NCBI RefSeq assembly: GCF_024347055.1
Contig: NZ_AP024896.1
Location: 372,001-436,000 of the forward strand
Source of the DNA: Vibrio porteresiae DSM 19223
GTDB lineage: Bacteria > Pseudomonadota > Gammaproteobacteria > Enterobacterales > Vibrionaceae
DNA length: 64,000 nt
Direction: 5' to 3'
In this document: positions 8,525 through 16,837 of the stretch, piece by piece
Numbering within the stretch: position 1 is the first letter of the stretch
How the letters are laid out: each line of letters starts with the position of its first letter
The notes under the pieces: model-generated
Seen by the model: the letters and a program-made list of their open reading frames with translations, nothing else
What the model was told of the DNA's origin: nothing
The model's database searches: none
Translations under genes and position numbers: made by a program

Positions 8525-9742
8525 TTACCTAAATGCCTGTTTCTTCACAGAATAGCCCAAAAATTTAATGATAGTTGAGCAACTCATTAACCCTACGCCG
8601 TACAACAACGTCAATTCATGGGAAGAAAATCCACAATTAGTTAATAAACTAATTAGACCAAATGAAAAAGGTAAGCACATCTGGCTAATAAATACAGCGA
8701 CTGCAATTGTTTTCCCAATCATTTCTTTTGGGGAATTTCGTTGCAAATTAGTCATCACTGTGACATTAATCCAAGAAATTATGACTCCTAGAAGAAAATA
8801 AATTGGTGTTACAGAATACCCGGTTCTTGCTTGAGATAAGCCTACAATTAACAGGGATAAAGAGACGGTTGCAGAGTAAAGAGTAATATTCTGAGGGAGT
8901 GAAACTATCTGGGTGATTACTGAAAATGCAATGACACCAATACCAAATGTTGCATTTAACCCTCCAATATATTTTGCTCCGTCACCAAAGTTGTCTGACG
9001 CAAGCAGTGGTGTTAGGACTACAAGTACACCAGTAAAAAAGAAACTCGTTGATGCTAAAAGGCCAAGGTCATAACCAAAGTTTAGACTTTTTATCACCTT
9101 TATACTAGAAATTAAGCTATTAGATTTTGAGTTTATATTGTTCCTGGTAACATGTTTTATAGTGATCAATGAGATAAATATTAGACATATAAATAAAATT
9201 ATTGTTGTAGATAAAAGTCCAGAACTTATAGACATATAGTCTATTATATAGCTGAGAAGCACTGGACCAAGTATCACTCCTAGTTGATTGGCTGCGGTAA
9301 ATATGGAATTGGCTTTATGTAGGGCAATTTTATCAACTAAATATGGAAGGCATGCATTTGCTGTTGGGATAAATAGCGCATCTAACAACCCGAATGAAAA
9401 AGAAATGAAATATAATTGAATAATGAACAAATTATTATTCAATGACAAGTATAAAGTTAAAAAAAGTAGTAGGATTCTAAAAGTGGTTGTTAATATAAGT
9501 AGACGTTTTTTTGAGTATTTATCAGCTATATATCCTCCAATAGGCACGAAGAAAACTTTAGGTAGAAAATTGACAGCGAGTAGTAATCCGACAAGCTCTG
9601 GTTTACCCAATTTGTCTAAAGTAATATATTGTTGTATTAACAAAAAACTTGACAGAGCTGTGGAAGAAAACAAATAAGCTATTGAGAGAAAGTAAAATTC
9701 TTTTTTCATTATAAATGTATATTTGTGTATGCAATGTTTCAT
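8525..9742 (-). CDS. MFS transporter, putative RiPP exporter
   Basis: This 405-residue protein has about twelve hydrophobic helices and the MFS motif A between helices 2 and 3 (GGYIADKYSKKRLLIL). It resembles MFS_3-type drug and siderophore exporters. It sits back to back with the 23-codon peptide gene, with 199 bases between starts, and is the only transporter in the locus, so it is the likely exporter or self-protection pump for the modified product. No ABC peptidase-exporter is present. The start is uncertain: the ATG at 9742 and a second one at 9709 both lack a clear ribosome site. The gene is very AT-rich like its neighbours. Confidence 0.82.
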   Translation of the reverse strand: MKHCIHKYTFIMKKEFYFLSIAYLFSSTALSSFLLIQQYITLDKLGKPELVGLLLAVNFLPKVFFVPIGGYIADKYSKKRLLILTTTFRILLLFLTLYLSLNNNLFIIQLYFISFSFGLLDALFIPTANACLPYLVDKIALHKANSIFTAANQLGVILGPVLLSYIIDYMSISSGLLSTTIILFICLIFISLITIKHVTRNNINSKSNSLISSIKVIKSLNFGYDLGLLASTSFFFTGVLVVLTPLLASDNFGDGAKYIGGLNATFGIGVIAFSVITQIVSLPQNITLYSATVSLSLLIVGLSQARTGYSVTPIYFLLGVIISWINVTVMTNLQRNSPKEMIGKTIAVAVFISQMCLPFSFGLISLLTNCGFSSHELTLLYGVGLMSCSTIIKFLGYSVKKQAFR

Positions 9743-9790
9743 TGTAATAGATTTTGTAAGGTTTTTATCTGAATTATTGTAAGAGACGAT

Positions 9791-9813
9791 TTATGTCCAC
9801 TAAACGGACATAA
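9791..9813. promoter_or_regulatory. Perfect inverted repeat, candidate operator
   Basis: TTATGTCC and GGACATAA are perfect 8-base arms separated by 7 bases, in the divergent gap between exporter and peptide genes. Such a site is well placed to bind the locus regulator and control both directions. Binding is inferred. Confidence 0.55.
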
Positions 9814-9835
9814 TAGGATCCGCGTTAACTAATTA

Positions 9836-9872
9836 TTGACCTGATAGATATGGGTGAATTAATCTCATCTAT
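9836..9872 (+). promoter_or_regulatory. Candidate peptide-gene promoter with overlapping imperfect palindrome
   Basis: TTGACC at 9836-9841 resembles a -35 box; a weak AT-rich -10 would fall at about 9858-9864. An imperfect palindrome with ATAGAT/ATCTAT ends spans 9844-9872. The peptide ATG lies about 75 bases further on. Confidence 0.35.
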
Positions 9873-9941
9873 GTCGACAGTAGTTGGCAAAATCAATGAA
9901 ATTATTAATTAAATTTGTTTATCATTATGTGGAACGGCATT

Positions 9942-10013
9942 ATGAACGAAAAAAAAGTTGCGCAACCAGTTGTTGAAGTTGTTAAAGTAAATTCTGGTAA
10001 AAACATTATTTAA
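9942..10013 (+). CDS. 23-residue putative RiPP precursor peptide
   Basis: The gene has 23 codons and a TAA stop. The peptide starts MNEKKVAQ, has the central run PVVEVVKV (residues 9-16) and ends SGKNII. It contains six valines (6, 10, 11, 13, 14, 16), no Cys, Ser only at 18 and no Tyr or Trp. A GGAA site lies 7 bases before this ATG; an in-frame ATG at 9927 would add MWNGI. It is followed by a terminator hairpin, then by the radical SAM and PqqD-like genes. The size is like PqqA (about 23 residues), but the sequence is different. Valine-rich cores are known targets of B12 radical SAM C-methylation (for example PoyC in polytheonamide); that this peptide is the substrate is inference from position. 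Confidence 0.65.
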   Translation: MNEKKVAQPVVEVVKVNSGKNII

Positions 10014-10048
10014 TTGTATTTCAATTATTATTAATGTGCTTTGAATAG

Positions 10049-10083
10049 AGGCAGGTAATTTAATATTATCTGCCTTGTTTTTA
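10049..10083 (+). terminator. Hairpin terminator between precursor and maturase genes
   Basis: An 11-bp stem with one G-T pair (AGGCAGGTAAT with ATTATCTGCCT, 5-base loop) is followed by TGTTTTTA. It lies 35 bases after the peptide stop and before the maturase. Partial read-through would give much peptide mRNA and little enzyme mRNA, as in other RiPP operons. Confidence 0.75.
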
Positions 10084-10139
10084 TTAAAATGAAAAATATA
10101 GAAACTATTCATTCATGCCGCTATATCTATTTATAAATT

Positions 10140-10202
10140 ATTCCCTTCGTGTTATGATAAGGATAACAACAAGTCCCAATAGCATAGTCTAATAAAGGGA
10201 AT
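10140..10202 (+). promoter_or_regulatory. Possible ribosome-site-sequestering element before the maturase gene
   Basis: ATTCCCTT (10140-10147) is fully complementary to AAGGGAAT (10195-10202), which contains the maturase ribosome site. If the 47-base interval folds, translation would be masked. The short stem makes this a weak proposal. Confidence 0.3.
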
Positions 10203-10206
10203 TAGA

Positions 10207-11919
10207 TTGAAAATTGAAATGATTTGCGCACCCTATGCTGGTGTTGATAGACCTTCTCTGGGGTTGTCCATATTAAAATCACATGCAGTCAACTTAGGAC
10301 ATGATGTCAGTATTAATTATGTTAATATTGATTTTGTTGAGCATTTTGGTTTAAGTGATTATCAAAAAATGGTTAATAGTTCACCAGTTGATATGGCAGG
10401 TGAATGTTTAATTTCTCGTATTTATCATTCATCTTTGGTTGAACTTAATGAAGAGGATTTGGAGATAAGGCAATGGTACATCGATAAGGGAAAGGAGCTA
10501 GCATTTAAAGGTTCTGATATCTATTGTTTCACATGTCTTTTCCAGCAAATTAGACCTTCGTTATGGCTTGCTGAAGAAATTAAAAAGATCAGGCCAAAGT
10601 CCATCATAGTATTTGGTGGCGCTGCATTAGACTATCCTATGGGAGAGCAATTATTTAATTCTTTTAAATTTGTTGATTGTCTTTTTATGGGAGAAAGTGA
10701 GCAAACTTTTGTCGATTACTTGAATTCCGTATCGAAAAATGAAATTTATCGGCATCCTTCAGTTCTAATTAGAAATCAAGATATACCATTAATGACTCGA
10801 GCAGCTACATTGGCTGATTTAAATGTATCTTGTGCTCCTGATTATGAGGATTATTTTGAAAGGTTTCGAGGTTCTGTTTTACCGATATTTATTAAACCTT
10901 ATATATTTTATGAAACCTCTAGAGGATGTTCATGGGGGCAAAGAGCTCAATGTACATTCTGTGGTTTGAATGGTGGGTCTATAGGATATAGAGCTAAAGA
11001 TCCTGATAAGGTTATTGCTGAAATAAACTATTTAAAAGAACTATATAGCAATGATATCGATGAACTAGCTTTTGTGGATAATATAATACCACAAAACTTT
11101 TATCGTGAAATGCTGCCTAAGCTTATAGATAATAAATCTAACATTACCTATTTCTACGAGATAAAATCTAATGCTAACTATGAAGAATTATTAAGTTTGA
11201 AAAATGCTAAGGTTATGAGAATTCAACCTGGTATAGAGAGTTTATCTACACATATATTAAAGTCAATGAAGAAAGGTGTAACTGCGATACAAAACATATC
11301 GGTCCTTGTTAATAGTGCTAGGCTTGGAATTGATGTTGATTGGAATATTTTATTAAACATACCTGGTGAAACGGATGAATCAGTTGAAAGTATGTTTGAT
11401 GTAATACCATTGTTATATCATTTACAACCGCCAGATGCATCAAGCCCATTTAGGTTGGATAGACATAGTCCTGTTTTTTTAAATCCAATAGAAAATGGTA
11501 TAAAAAATATTATACCAGTTAAATCTTATTTTTATATGTATCCTGAGTTAAATGAAGACGAAGTTTTTAACCTGGCATATCACTTTGATTTTGATGAAAA
11601 TAGAACAAAAAAACGCATACATCTCCATCATAAAATACAGGATATGATCGATTTCTGGAAATCTGGAAAATACTCATTAACTCATACTGTTGAAAATACC
11701 GGAATAGTAAAAATTTCTGATTCACGATTTGAGAATATTGCGGACTATAAATTGACCAAATCATGTAGTGATCTTTATCGATATATCTTAAGTGAAAAAA
11801 ATAGCATAAGTATAAGAAAATTGACGGATTTTGATGTTGAAGATTTGAACTTTTTACTATCTAATAGACTGTTATATAAAGAATTTGATAGAGTTATTGC
11901 GCTCTCATTGGAGAATTGA
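10207..11919 (+). CDS. B12-binding radical SAM RiPP maturase (ribosomal peptide maturation radical SAM protein 1 type)
   Basis: The protein has 570 residues. The N-terminal half is a cobalamin-binding-like Rossmann domain (DRPSLGLSILKSHAV near residue 15; FGGAALDYPMGEQLF near 135; MGESEQTF). The radical SAM cluster motif is Cys241, Cys249 and Cys252, a C-x7-C-x2-C spacing inside RGCSWGQRAQCTFCGLNGG, which marks the RiPP maturase subfamily rather than the usual C-x3-C-x2-C. PGIESLSTHILKSMKKG and DWNILLNIPGETDE follow. A small helical domain ends the chain. Known relatives methylate or otherwise modify unactivated carbons of short peptides. Translation starts at TTG 10207, six bases after AAGGGA; the ATG at 10219 is too far from it. 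It lies between the peptide and RRE genes and is very AT-rich. Confidence 0.88.
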   Translation: MKIEMICAPYAGVDRPSLGLSILKSHAVNLGHDVSINYVNIDFVEHFGLSDYQKMVNSSPVDMAGECLISRIYHSSLVELNEEDLEIRQWYIDKGKELAFKGSDIYCFTCLFQQIRPSLWLAEEIKKIRPKSIIVFGGAALDYPMGEQLFNSFKFVDCLFMGESEQTFVDYLNSVSKNEIYRHPSVLIRNQDIPLMTRAATLADLNVSCAPDYEDYFERFRGSVLPIFIKPYIFYETSRGCSWGQRAQCTFCGLNGGSIGYRAKDPDKVIAEINYLKELYSNDIDELAFVDNIIPQNFYREMLPKLIDNKSNITYFYEIKSNANYEELLSLKNAKVMRIQPGIESLSTHILKSMKKGVTAIQNISVLVNSARLGIDVDWNILLNIPGETDESVESMFDVIPLLYHLQPPDASSPFRLDRHSPVFLNPIENGIKNIIPVKSYFYMYPELNEDEVFNLAYHFDFDENRTKKRIHLHHKIQDMIDFWKSGKYSLTHTVENTGIVKISDSRFENIADYKLTKSCSDLYRYILSEKNSISIRKLTDFDVEDLNFLLSNRLLYKEFDRVIALSLEN

Positions 11920-12168
11920 ATGAAGTATCAGCTTACACCCAGCAGCATCATCACTAAAATTGGTAAAGAGTATCTGCTAAAAGTTGAAGATTCTGTTTTG
12001 AAGATCAACGATGATGCTAAGGCGATCTTAGAAACGATTAAAGAACCAAAAACCATTTCAGAGATTAAGGCAATTCTTGATGAAGAGCATAACTTGCTCA
12101 TTGACGAAGACTCCCTAACTCAGTTTATGAAATCCCAACAGTCTTTGGGTGTTGTTGAGTCTTTGTAG
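11920..12168 (+). CDS. PqqD-like RiPP recognition element protein
   Basis: This 82-residue acidic protein has the PqqD/RRE layout: three short beta strands at the start (SSIITKIGKEYLLKVEDSVLKIND), then ELDEA-like helices (DDAKAILETIKEPKTISEIKAIL) and a C-terminal helix. PqqD-family proteins bind the leader of a RiPP precursor and deliver it to the radical SAM enzyme. The ATG directly follows the maturase TGA with no gap, and GGAG lies 6 bases upstream inside the maturase gene, so the two are translationally coupled. Its base composition is closer to normal than that of the maturase. Binding of the 23-residue peptide is inferred. Confidence 0.8.
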   Translation: MKYQLTPSSIITKIGKEYLLKVEDSVLKINDDAKAILETIKEPKTISEIKAILDEEHNLLIDEDSLTQFMKSQQSLGVVESL

Positions 12169-12244
12169 AAATAAGCAGTAATGTCAATTGAATAACCTTA
12201 AACCATGGTTATACTAACCCACACCTTCTCTGTGGATGATAGCC

Positions 12245-12802
12245 ATGGCTAATCCTGAATACCAAGAAACTCTCGATCATTTCGACATTTTAAGCGTCAT
12301 TCTTTACCGAATCGGTATTACGCTGGTCGCATTGAGTTTTTCATCGCTGGGATACTCTTACTTCTCGACGGTTTACCAAATTGCGTGGCCCGTGTTGTCC
12401 CTTCATACCAATCAAATTGTCTTAGCCGTTAGTGCCACTTTGTGTGCCGCAAATATTCATGTTTATAGTAAAGTTGTTCGCGTCATCATTAGTTGGAGTA
12501 CATGGATTGGCTTAGTGTGTCTGGTCATCGATGCTAACCAGTACGTGTGGCTATCGTTCGGTTTTTTCGCTATTACTGCAAGTGGGATAGCGTTAAAAGA
12601 GTCATTTTGTTTTCGTGTATTTGGTTTAAAAGCAATGCCACTGTTGCTCATTTTGGTGGTTTTGGCATTACATCAATCTTGGTTAAGTGTTGCTGGTTTC
12701 TGTTTGCTGTTTTCTGCACTCATCTATCTTCGCCTTGCTATCGCAAAATGGCGAATGCCGCTCCATTTTGATATTGGCATCAAGGCAAATTACGAAATTT
12801 AG
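12245..12802 (+). CDS. Integral membrane protein, DUF2301-like
   Basis: The product has 185 residues from the ATG at 12245; an in-frame ATG at 12236 adds three residues. It has about six hydrophobic segments, with charged ends and a conserved-looking KESFCFRVFGLKAMPLLL stretch around residue 115. I recall this pattern from the DUF2301 family of uncharacterised membrane proteins, but the match is from memory. Base composition has returned to the chromosomal norm, so I place it outside the RiPP locus. Function unknown. It is convergent with the frameshifted chemoreceptor. Confidence 0.6.
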   Translation: MANPEYQETLDHFDILSVILYRIGITLVALSFSSLGYSYFSTVYQIAWPVLSLHTNQIVLAVSATLCAANIHVYSKVVRVIISWSTWIGLVCLVIDANQYVWLSFGFFAITASGIALKESFCFRVFGLKAMPLLLILVVLALHQSWLSVAGFCLLFSALIYLRLAIAKWRMPLHFDIGIKANYEI

Positions 12803-12808
12803 CCACAC

Positions 12809-14367
12809 TTAATGACTACCATGCTGCGGTTTATAGCCAAGGCGCAGGCCGCCCCAATGTTCGCCATTGATGTAGACAGGAACGGAGAGGTCGTGCATCA
12901 CTTCTCCCGTATCCCGTTTATAGGTTTGTAACAGCATGGTTTGCGTGTGGCTGCCACAGCGCTGACCTACGCGATCGCCAAAGATACGTTTAGTTCGATT
13001 TCCGACCATATCTTGCTGAGGATTGCCCGTTAACGGCTGGCAAAATTGATTGTTGTGAGTCGGTACATACCCTTTGTCATCAGTCGCAATGGCATAAATA
13101 ATGTCTTTATGCTGTTTCACGATAGGTTCCTGCAGATTCGGTAAGACAGCATCGCAGTATTGATCAAATTGGGTGTGATATTTAACCGGATTGGTGTCCG
13201 CTATCACTGTGTGTTTGCGATCAAATAGCGCGGTGCGACTTACTTTACCGGCCTGTATATCTTGTTCAAATTGTTGACCAATCTGCTGAGCGAGCTGGGA
13301 AGCCCACTGATAGAAAGGCCAGTGAACGCTTTGTTCATAGTGCTCAACCAACACTGCATTACTGGCTCTGCCATCAACATGAGATGTTCTGCCTCTTTTT
13401 GCAGTGTCTCTAACTGTGAATTGGTTAGCGCAAGCTCCGATTTAACCTGCTCAATCGAATGTCCTATGGTCTGCAAGCCTTCTTGATTGCTTTCGACACC
13501 ATGGCTAATGGAAGACACTTGGTGTTCTACTTCTTGGGACTGCTGGGTGATACTTTTAAGTTGGCGGGCAACGGACTCAATATTGTCAGTGCCTTTCTCC
13601 ACCTTAGCTGATAGCGCCTCGATATTTTGGGTCACTTCCCCTGTTTCGGTAAGAATTTGCCCGACAATTTGGCTCACTTCTCCTGTGCTTTGTGACGTGC
13701 GCTCTGCCAGAGCTCTAACTTCGTCGGCAACCACGGCAAAACCACGACCGAGATCGCCAGCCCGAGCGGCTTCTATCGCAGCATTTAAAGCAAGTAAGTT
13801 GGTTTGCGATGCAATATCTTCAATTACTTGAGCGACATTTTTGATCCGGTCGATCTGCGCATCCAAGGTATTAATTTGTTGGACTGAAGCCGTTGTTTGT
13901 GCCGAAATTTCTTGCATGTCCTTTACTGCTAATTCCAGCTCAGCCATACCGTGTAGGCTGATATTTTGCATCTCTTGCGCGGAATCGAGAGCGTTTCCTG
14001 CCGATTGAGATGTCACACCTAAAGTGGAGGTCATGTCATTCGATGAACTGGATATATTTTCAATCGCTCTTAACTGATTCGCCGCTTTGACTTTGAGTTG
14101 ATCAACCGAAAAGGAAGTTTCTGCTGCACTGACCGCATTGCGGCTCATCTCCTCTGCGATCAAAGGCGCAATGATACTGTCAGGTTTAACGATTTCTAAA
14201 GCATTAACGCGGTGTAAATGCCTAAAGGTGAGTGGGCAAACCAATAACGCTAGGGCGATTAACACGGCTTGGTGCCAGCCAAATAGCACCATCGCTACTG
14301 CAGTTGCGACAAGCAACAGGAGAATAAAAGCACCCCATCGGCGAAAAAACATAAGCGACCTATCCAT
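12809..14367 (-). pseudogene. Methyl-accepting chemotaxis protein split by a one-base frameshift
   Basis: Frame one (14367 to about 13367) encodes two N-terminal membrane segments and the signalling domain with the hairpin tip IASQTNLLALNAAIEAARAG. It should continue from LMLMAE into ASNAVLVEHYEQSVHWP, but that sequence is in another frame, and the original frame wanders on to a stop at 13240. Restoring one G at about 13366 (minus-strand GAGGCC instead of GAGCC) would join them. The second part (to 12809) holds a C-terminal sensor domain with ATDDKGYVPTHNNQF, NRTKRIF and GEHWGGLRLGY. Whole, it would be about 518 residues with a C-terminal ligand domain. It may be a real mutation, an assembly error or, less likely, recoding. 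Confidence 0.8.
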
Positions 14368-14626
14368 TGATTTGTTAGCTTGATGTTAAATGTAGCCAAC
14401 GAGATCAATCGATGGATGATCTCCGTTACTTTTTGACTAAAGTAGCATGGCGAACGTTAAGGCGTTGCAACCCGCATTGGGATTGATAATTAATGTTTAT
14501 GCAGCGAGATAAATATTAACGTCTTTTTATTCGAGTGGTGTTTGGTATGCTGAAAGCGTTACCTCATTCGCACCTTGGTGACGTTGAGAGAAAAACAACA
14601 GGAAAGTAAAGAAAACAGAGGAAGTT

Positions 14627-15052
14627 ATGAAGATAAATCCATTTCATTTGGCAATTCCGGTCTACGACTTGCCAAAAGCACGCCATTTCTATGGCGAAAT
14701 CTTTGGTCTAGAAGAGGGGCGCTCTTCGCAGCAATGGGTCGATTTTAATTTCTTTGGCCATCAATTGGTGATCCATGAACACCCAAAAACCACATCACAA
14801 GAGTCAGCACATACCAACCCAGTGGATGGACACGACGTTCCCGTTCCCCATTTTGGTGTGGTATTAGATTGGGATGATTGGCACTCATTGGCAGAGCGTT
14901 TACGTTCTTATGATACCAAGTTTGTGATTGAGCCCTACATCCGCTTTAAGGGGCAAGTAGGGGAGCAAGCCACCATGTTTTTCTTAGACCCATGCGGCAA
15001 TGCTTTGGAATTTAAAGCGTTTCAAGATATGGGACAGCTATTTGCGAAATAG
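14627..15052 (+). CDS. VOC superfamily (glyoxalase/dioxygenase-like) protein
   Basis: This 141-residue protein is one VOC domain made of two beta-alpha-beta3 modules. The first begins FHLAIPVYDLPKARHFYGEIFGLEEG and the second HFGVVLDWDDWHSLAERL. Metal-ligand candidates are His8, His76-region HFGVV and the Glu in GNALEFKAF near the end. Members include glyoxalases, ring-cleaving dioxygenases and resistance proteins. No partner gene suggests a substrate. An AGAGGAAG ribosome site lies just before the ATG, and a strong terminator follows at 15089. Confidence 0.85.
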   Translation: MKINPFHLAIPVYDLPKARHFYGEIFGLEEGRSSQQWVDFNFFGHQLVIHEHPKTTSQESAHTNPVDGHDVPVPHFGVVLDWDDWHSLAERLRSYDTKFVIEPYIRFKGQVGEQATMFFLDPCGNALEFKAFQDMGQLFAK

Positions 15053-15088
15053 GCGATGAGCATTGCTAATGACGCTGAGTAATAAAAC

Positions 15089-15114
15089 ACAAAAGAGGCT
15101 TGCGCCTCTTTTGT
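15089..15114. terminator. Bidirectional terminator
   Basis: ACAAAAGAGGC and GCCTCTTTTGT form an 11-bp stem with a TTGC loop and T or A runs on both sides. It lies between the convergent VOC and decarboxylase genes. Confidence 0.88.
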
Positions 15115-15144
15115 CGTATTGGATGATGTTGCTAAAGCGAGCAC

Positions 15145-16326
15145 TTAACCAATCATTCGTCGGTCGGCTGCCATGTCGTTTAGCACCACGGTTTGCGCAC
15201 GTTTAAAGAAGTTAAAGTCGGTTGCTGTAGCACTGGTGTAAGCGCCCATCACGCGAGTTACTAACAAATCGCCGTTGTCCAATTTTGGCAACATGATGTG
15301 TTCTGCAACCACGTCGATACTGTCACAAGTTGGCCCTGCTAGTACACTTGGGAAACGTTCACCTTGTTTCATCGCCATGATTGGGTAGTTACCGTGGTCA
15401 AACAGTAAACCACTGAATGAACCGTATACGCCGTCATCAAGGTAGTACCAAGTTTCGCCATCACGTTCCGCTTGACCCATTACTGAAGCTACGCTCATCA
15501 CTGCTGGACCGACAATGAAGCGTCCAGGTTCTGCAAGCACTTGCACTGTTTCAGGCAAAGTGGCTAAGGCAGCGTTAATAGGGCGGCAGAACTCTTTAAT
15601 CGGAGTCACTTTGCTGCAGTAGCTCACTGGGAAACCACCACCGATATCTAACGTACTTAGTGCAGGTAAACCAAGTTCAATCACATCTTCCATCACTGCG
15701 CGACAAGCGTGAATCGCTTCAACATATTTGTCTGGATTGGTCGTTTGTGAACCCACATGGAATGAGAGCCCTTTGATACGAATACCCAGCTCTTGAGCGC
15801 GAGCAATCATTTTGATAGCGCTTTCTGCAGAGCAACCAAATTTCTTCGATAGGTCAGCAAACGCTTCTGCGTTACGGAAACTCAAACGAATCAACAACTC
15901 TGCTTCATCACGGTATGGAATGAACTTTTCGAGTTCATTCATGTTATCGACCACGAAAACTTGGCAGCCGTAAGCTAGCGCGTCACGAATGTCGATATCA
16001 CGTTTAATAGGATGAGTATGGATGGTTTTTTCCGCTGGAACACCTTGGCTGGCTACTAAATCCACTTCACCTGAAGTGGCTAGATCGAAGCTAGCACCTT
16101 CATCAAGCAGAGCACGAACGACTGCTGGGTGTGGCAGTGGTTTGAGCGCGAAGTGCAAAGTCACATCAGGTAGAGCTGCTTTCAATGCACGGTATTGAGA
16201 GCGAACAGTATCGCAATCCAATAACAACAAAGGCGCGCCGTATTGAGCAACTGAAGTTTCGATTAGGTGAGTTTCTTCTGCAGAAAGAGCAGAGAATGCG
16301 GAAAAATCCAATACCGAATGAGCCAT
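15145..16326 (-). CDS. PLP-dependent lysine/ornithine decarboxylase (alanine racemase fold, type III)
   Basis: The product has 393 residues from ATG 16326, which has a GGGAGG site 5 bases upstream; the longer frame from 16413 adds an unsupported leader. It has the fold III barrel: PLP Lys62 in HFALKPLPHP, the GSQTTNP and LDIGGGFPVSY phosphate region, EPGRFIVGPA, and the second-domain GPTCDSIDVV whose Cys is contributed across the dimer. It makes putrescine or cadaverine. The sequence resembles the Vibrio vulnificus lysine/ornithine decarboxylase, as I recall it. Lysine against ornithine preference cannot be read here. Confidence 0.87.
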   Translation of the reverse strand: MAHSVLDFSAFSALSAEETHLIETSVAQYGAPLLLLDCDTVRSQYRALKAALPDVTLHFALKPLPHPAVVRALLDEGASFDLATSGEVDLVASQGVPAEKTIHTHPIKRDIDIRDALAYGCQVFVVDNMNELEKFIPYRDEAELLIRLSFRNAEAFADLSKKFGCSAESAIKMIARAQELGIRIKGLSFHVGSQTTNPDKYVEAIHACRAVMEDVIELGLPALSTLDIGGGFPVSYCSKVTPIKEFCRPINAALATLPETVQVLAEPGRFIVGPAVMSVASVMGQAERDGETWYYLDDGVYGSFSGLLFDHGNYPIMAMKQGERFPSVLAGPTCDSIDVVAEHIMLPKLDNGDLLVTRVMGAYTSATATDFNFFKRAQTVVLNDMAADRRMIG

Positions 16327-16837
16327 GGCGGCCTCCCATACAAATAGCAAGCTTTCCCACAGAGTATGTGGGTGTGGAAAAGCGGAGCGAAAATAAAAGC
16401 GTTGAATAAACAAACGCCGTCAAAGTCACTCTTGGATAGTTGCTCTATCGCCTTGCCACAAAACAGCTTGTGATGTACTCGGATTGGCTATCATCAAGAA
16501 GCAGCGTGATATTATGACCAGAAGAAAAAATGCGCAATAAAAAATCTACCCCCAATCTGCAATTGTTTGACTTGCTTCAAACTTTTTGTGTTTTATTATT
16601 CATAGTAAAATTATAACTATATGAATTATATATTAATTATTTAAATTGTCGTGAATAGGTATTCTCGTTTAGTGAGATAAAAGGTATCCAGTAGCGCTCA
16701 AAGTCCATTATGGGTTATTGCGCTGAAATGACAGTAAATTGCACCAATTTTGACGCCAATTACCAGATAATCCATACACTATATCCCCTAAGTTGGTGAT
16801 AGAAGCACAGTGCTTCGATAAAAGTCTGGGAAAAAGA
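16327..16837. other. Divergent intergenic region, no gene seen
   Basis: Between the decarboxylase and the secreted-protein gene lie 511 bases. A strongly AT-rich stretch at about 16595-16665 could hold promoters. I found no convincing small gene, hairpin or known regulatory motif. Confidence 0.6.

Larger units (their letters stand above)
7595..12168. other. AT-rich putative RiPP biosynthetic locus
   Basis: This segment groups, on the minus strand, an HTH regulator and MFS transporter and, on the plus strand, a 23-codon peptide gene, a B12-type radical SAM RiPP maturase and a PqqD-like recognition protein. Base use differs from the surroundings: a sampled line at 10321-10380 has 14 G+C in 60, against 26 in 60 at 27601-27660. 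The flanks (eamA and a membrane protein gene) return to normal composition. Known RiPP systems pair a short precursor, an RRE protein and a radical SAM enzyme. The peptide here matches no precursor family I know. Transfer from elsewhere is inferred from composition; no integrase or direct repeats were seen. Confidence 0.75.

Noticed and set aside
8493..8555. A 20-codon plus-strand frame (starting MNYIS) near the MFS 3' end, considered as a second precursor peptide.
   Set aside because: The possible ribosome site is about 17 bases away, and the frame overlaps the MFS stop on the other strand.
9909..10112. A 67-codon minus-strand frame over the peptide gene.
   Set aside because: It is AT-rich chance opposite the peptide gene and terminator, with no ribosome site.
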